Below are positions 59,573 to 64,000 of a stretch of DNA of 64,000 nt, in pieces; within the stretch, counting starts at the first letter, position 1, and every line of letters begins with the position of its first letter. The translations under genes were made by a program, and so were the position numbers. The stretch is from Malus domestica (taxonomy: Eukaryota > Streptophyta > Magnoliopsida > Rosales > Rosaceae): positions 6,171,501 through 6,235,500 of the forward strand of contig NC_091677.1 of NCBI RefSeq assembly GCF_042453785.1, given 5' to 3'. The notes under the pieces were generated by a model that saw only the letters and a list, made by a program, of their open reading frames with translations, was not told the DNA's origin and ran no database searches.

Positions 59573-60350
59573 AATGAATTGAGTATAAAGAAGTCAATTT
59601 AATATGTCATTTCTGTACATTTATGTATTTACATATTTTTCTTATGTGTCACTAATTTCTTTTATTGTTTTCTTATTCAGATTTATTTATAACTAGAAGA
59701 ACTAAAATGTGCATATTAATAAAATTACAATTTTAATGTGGATACATTAAATAAAAATACACATCAAATAACAAAAATAGAATATGAATTTTAATAAAAT
59801 TACACTTCAAAAGATTAAAATCAATATGTAATCAAAAACTAGATTTTAAAAAAAAAAATCAAGCTTTTTCAAAGACTAATGTTTTTTTTTCAAGGACTAA
59901 TGTTAAAAACCCTTTTACTTATGGAAGAGAGAGAAGAGGAGAATAATGGATTTGAAATCCTAGGGTGAGGTGGGATTTTCCTTTTGTCTTAGTTATATAT
60001 AGATTTTGCTCTCAAATATTGCAAAATCCACTACCTAATAAATACAAAATCTTTAATTTTATAAATATCTATTAAAATATTAATTTATTACACCTAGATT
60101 TGGATTGATTTTATAAATATCAATTTATTACACCTAGATTTGCATGGATTTAAAATTTTCTATTAAAATCCTAATTGACTCAATTAGGATTTTCCTCTCA
60201 AATCCTAGTTTGATTACACCCTTATTTTATTAAATGAAATCGGTTATATAAATTCTAAAACGTTAAGGGTTGCACTATACATATGTCCTAATTTAAAATT
60301 GCCGACTTTGACAAAAATAAAATTTTAATTGCTGACAAGCCTTCCTCTTG
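59573..60350. other. Upstream region of the CYP735A gene
   Basis: AT-rich with short direct repeats (ATTTATTACACCTAGATTTG at about 60083 and 60123). No gene. Proximal promoter elements probably lie in the last few hundred bases. Confidence 0.4.
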
Positions 60351-60355
60351 GCCAA

Positions 60356-60363
60356 TATAAATT
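60356..60363 (+). promoter_or_regulatory. Likely TATA box of the CYP735A gene
   Basis: TATAAATT about 127 bases upstream of the ATG, preceded directly by GCCAAT (60351), a CCAAT-type box. Confidence 0.55.
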
Positions 60364-60482
60364 GGGGTGGTCGCTACTTCACATTACACACACAATCTCT
60401 CTTATTTAAGTGTGAGACGCCAGAAATTTGCAAGATAAAAAATCCTCTGTTTTTCTTCTTCTAGTTTTATTTGATCACCACC

Positions 60483-63400
60483 ATGGCTGCGGTGCTCCTA
60501 ACAACTCTGCTGGTCATATTTCTTAGCTTATTACTAAGAGTTGCTTACGATACTCTCTCATGCTACTTCCTAACCCCAAGACGCATCAAGAAAATCATGG
60601 AAAAGCAAGGAGTGCGTGGCCCTAAACCCCGCCCTCTCAACGGCAACATCTTGGACATGGCCACCCTTGTCGCCAAATCGACCTCTCACGACATGCACAC
60701 GATCAACCACGACATCGTCGGCCGGCTCCTGCCCCATTATGTCGCATGGTCCAAACAATATGGTTCGTAAATTCTTTCAATTTGATCACCACATCGATCA
60801 CTATATAATTTTTTGTGTCTTTTTCTGATATTTGAGTTGGGTTTTAGGAAAAAGATTCATATATTGGAATGGAATCGAACCCCGGATGTGCTTGTCGGAG
60901 ACTGAATTGATCAAGGAGCTTTTGTCCAAGTACAGCACCATCTCCGGCAAGTCATGGCTTCAACAGCAAGGCTCCAAACATTTCATCGGCCGCGGATTAC
61001 TGATGGCCAATGGCGAAGATTGGTACCATCAGCGCCATATCATTGCACCGGCATTCACAGGAGATAGACTCAAGGTATGAATATGATGATTCTTAATGTT
61101 TCCGTTATGTATGGTATCTGTTATTAACATTCCAAAAATGTCATTATTGAATTCTCTCTGGCAAAAAAAATAAATAAAAAGGAATATGAAAGTGCATAAA
61201 GACTATTTTACAGTGTTAATAACAATTTCCTAACTGGAATTATTGTGATGAATTAAAAATTGCGATTTTGATTAGAGCTATGCGGGGTACATGGTGGAAT
61301 GCACTAAAGAGATGCTCCTATCGCTGAAAAATGAGATAGAGATTTCAGGGAGAAAGGAGTTTGAGATTGGAGAATACATGACAAGGCTCACAGCCGACAT
61401 AATTTCGAGGACCGAGTTCGATAGCAGCTACGAGAAGGGGAAGCAGATATTTCGACTGCTCACTGTTCTGCAGCAACTATGCGCCGAAGCAAGCAGGCAC
61501 TTGTGCCTTCCCGGAAGTCGGTGAGTAGTACACAAAAGGATTTGAGGTGCATTTTTGGGAGGATATTTATTTGAATTCATTTATGTTTTATAAATAATAA
61601 AAAGAGCCATTAGATTTCTTTTACGTGGTCGCGTTTTCTTATTCTTAATTTCTTTGGCAGATTCCATGTTTTTCCAATAAGCTTCTCTTTTTTGTCTTTT
61701 TTATTTTATTTGATTTGGTTTGTTTCAATAAATAGTTATTATAGTTTGTTCTTGGTCAATTGTCAATCACTTTCAAGAGTTAGTTGTTGATCGGCTTCAA
61801 ACCCATGACATATGTACTAATTATTTTTGTAGGTCAAACTAATTTCTTTCATATTCAGAAGTTTTTAATTGGATTTCAGGTTTTTCCCAAGTAAATACAA
61901 CAGAGAAATAAAATCTCTGAAAATGGAGGTGGAGAAGCTGCTGATGGAGATAATCCAGAGCCGAAAGGACTGCGTTGAGATCGGTCGGAGTAGTTCTTAT
62001 GGAAATGATTTGCTGGGGATGTTGCTCAATGAGATGCAGAAAAAAAGAGAGAATGGTTTCACCTTAAACTTGCAGCAAATCATGGATGAATGCAAGACAT
62101 TCTTCTTTGCAGGACATGAAACAACTGCTCTTTTACTCAGTTGGACTGTCATGTTATTAGCCAGCAATCCCTCTTGGCAAGAAAAGGTTAGGGCTGAGGT
62201 GAAGCAAGTATGCAATGGTGGAACTCCATCTGTTGATCAACTTTCTAAGCTCACTTTGGTATGCAAGCTTGCTTTATAGCTTTCTAATTATTGTTAGCTT
62301 TTAGTTGTTTTGGTGGTTTGGTATGGTGGTATTTAGGCCATGAAATTACTAAAAAGTTAAGGTAGTGAGAAGGGACAAGATATTATAGCCACTAAGCAAT
62401 GCTTCCAAAATTCTTAAACAAATATAGATTTTTTGGCATGAGCCTAAAGGCTAAAACTCCACACCTACCTGTAAACTTAAGTTTGGATTTTACTCGCTTG
62501 TATTAAATTAAGTGACTACAGTTTTAACAATTTTTCAATTTAATTACTACACTTTCTGATAGAATATTCAATTTTGAATGCAAACGATTAAATAAAGTGT
62601 CTAAACTAATTCCCAATTAAGTTAGTAGTATAAACAATTTACTGCATTTCTACCTGCAAGAGGTACTTTAAAAGAAGCCTCAAAAGTGAAGCTAGCTAGC
62701 CCTTGCTTTAGGCTTTTCATTCTAAGAGAGGACCCATAATCTACTCCTATCCATAGTTCATGGCACACCATCTTAGTTTTGTGGTTCTACTTAATTATGA
62801 AAAGGCTAATTATAAAAAAACCATAACACCAAATTGAAGTTTTTTAAAAGGAGATTTAGCTGATAATGGCAGTCAAATTAGTCAAAAGGCTTGGCAGCGG
62901 CAGTGCCTTGCATGTCTAGTAATCATAAAAATTTTAATAAGCCTTGCCAAGCTAGCTAGGTCATGCCTTTAATTATATCTTTAATTAATATGTTTTTTCT
63001 GATCCATGTTCCTAAAGTTTTAGTCTGAGCTTATTGGTCACATATATTATTATTTTTGTTTGATTTGTTGCAGTTAAATATGGTAATAAATGAATCACTG
63101 AGGCTGTATCCACCAGCAACTGTTCTACCTCGAATGGCTTTTGAGGACATCAAACTCGGTGACTTACATATTCCAAAGGGGCTATCAATATGGATTCCAG
63201 TGCTGGCTATTCACCACAGTGAAGAGTTATGGGGTAAAGATGCAAATGAGTTCAACCCTGAAAGATTTGCTTCTAAGTCCTTCACACCCGGGAGGTTCAT
63301 TCCGTTTGCTACCGGTCCAAGAAATTGTATTGGTCAATCTTTCGCTATGATGGAAGCTAAGATCATATTAGCGATGTTAATCTCGCGATTTAGCTTTACT

Positions 63401-63499
63401 ATTTCACCTAATTATCGTCACGCTCCGGTTATTGTCCTCACCATCAAACCTAAGTATGGTGTTCAAGTATGCTTGACCCCCATAGACCCTCCAAATTAG
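60483..63499 (+). CDS. CYP735A: Cytokinin trans-hydroxylase, cytochrome P450 CYP735A
   Basis: CYP735A enzymes hydroxylate the isopentenyl side chain of iP nucleotides to make trans-zeatin-type cytokinins, at the ER membrane. Five exons: 60483-60762, 60848-61074, 61276-61520, 61880-62258 and 63074-63499, phases 1, 0, 2, 0, all GT-AG, giving 518 aa, the same length as Arabidopsis CYP735A1. The start has strong context (CACCATGGC). Residues 3-25 form the membrane anchor, followed by LTPRRIKKIMEKQGVRGPKP. P450 marks: I-helix AGHETT at 328-333, ESLR at 384-387, NPERF at 438-442, and the haem loop FATGPRNCIGQ with Cys462. HHDIVGRLLPHYVAW-like and SWLQQQGSK segments match CYP735A best among clan 72 families. 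No defect seen. Confidence 0.95.
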
Positions 63500-63672
63500 C
63501 ATACTGATTTTGGGATTAGTGTGCATGATATGTTTATCATTTGAGGAGCTAGGGAACTTGAGACGGAATTTTAGCCAACTCTATCCTTGTAATTTTTGTT
63601 TCTTGGGTTATAGATAGGGAAGAGAATGGGATTGGCGTGGGGTTTGAGCGGATTAACAAAAGAGTAAATGTC

Positions 63673-63678
63673 AATAAA
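63673..63678 (+). terminator. Possible polyadenylation signal of the CYP735A gene
   Basis: AATAAA 174 bases after the stop codon, followed by AT-rich sequence. Confidence 0.4.
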
Positions 63679-63904
63679 AATGAATCACAATAATTATTGT
63701 CACTTTTAGCCTAATATTGATGATATGTTGTCTTATTAAGCCGTCTTTGATGAATATATGTTATATTATCAAATTGTTAATTTACTACATTCACGCTTAT
63801 TTTCAATGTAAGTGCATATTTACAATACTAGAGTTATTTAAAGGTCAAAACTTGCAATCGAAACACACACAAAGCGATTGATGAGTTAAATTGGGTCTCT
63901 TCTA

Positions 63905-64000
63905 GAGGTGGGCACAGTTCGGTTCGGTGCGATTTTGAGTGAAACCGAAATTTTTTGCGGTTTGGTTTGGTGCAGTTTTGAAGCCAAAACCAAACTGTTT
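63905..64000. repeat. Start of a CGGTTCGGT-type dispersed repeat, cut by the window end
   Basis: Sequence GGCACAGTTCGGTTCGGTG followed by GAAACCG/CGGTTTGGTT motifs, a simple repeated pattern common in plant intergenic DNA. Its end is outside the window. Confidence 0.4.

Overview
This is a stretch of plant nuclear DNA. It has AT-rich intergenic sequence, spliced genes with GT-AG introns, dense LTR retrotransposons and MITEs, and nuclear genes for a chloroplast ribosomal protein and a cytokinin P450. Several repeat families (the very common MITE at 47.6 kb, the Cassandra element, the long TGTCAC solo LTR) look like those of woody Rosaceae, most likely the apple/pear group. That placement is my inference from recognition; no search was run.

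Layout. 1-4.3 kb: the 3' part of a Ty1/copia element with its 3' LTR. 4.5-15.86 kb: duplicated block, copy A, holding a copia gag remnant, a carboxylesterase remnant, an intact PSRP3 gene and a 5'-truncated RAD23 pseudogene split by a second copia element (8989-14616, TSD ATACA). 16.1-18.5 kb: a DEAD-box RNA helicase (RH42-like) pseudogene that lost its second helicase domain. 18.9-20.1 kb: degenerate local repeats. 22.4-31.6 kb: an eight-exon ankyrin-PGG membrane protein gene that begins with a retrotransposon gag-like domain. Its introns hold a Harbinger-type element with a nested MITE, a MULE-type MITE, a TRIM and a fragment of AUGMIN subunit 5.

32.7-43.86 kb: duplicated block, copy B, with the same order (copia/carboxylesterase remnant, PSRP3, RAD23). 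A non-autonomous LTR element (33988-37568, TSD GAGTT) is inserted in it and carries pieces of a GDSL lipase gene and an aspartate-semialdehyde dehydrogenase gene. RAD23-B is complete (11 exons, 389 aa). PSRP3-B appears out of phase at its exon junction. 48.6-49.6 kb: a CDC123/D123 gene. 51.7-59.6 kb: an insertion field (hAT MITE, LINE-like retroposon, MULE MITE, Cassandra TRIM with 5S-like LTRs, and a 2.3-kb solo LTR inside an older MITE). 60.5-63.5 kb: a complete five-exon CYP735A cytokinin hydroxylase gene.

The genes are unrelated housekeeping or hormone genes (plastid translation, proteasome shuttling and DNA repair, eIF2 assembly, cytokinin synthesis, a PGG-ankyrin protein). They do not form a pathway. 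The most notable features are the duplicated PSRP3-RAD23 block with decay split between the copies, the gene-capturing LTR element, the gag-ankyrin fusion, and a GC-AG intron in the surviving RAD23. I saw no convincing new multi-gene system.
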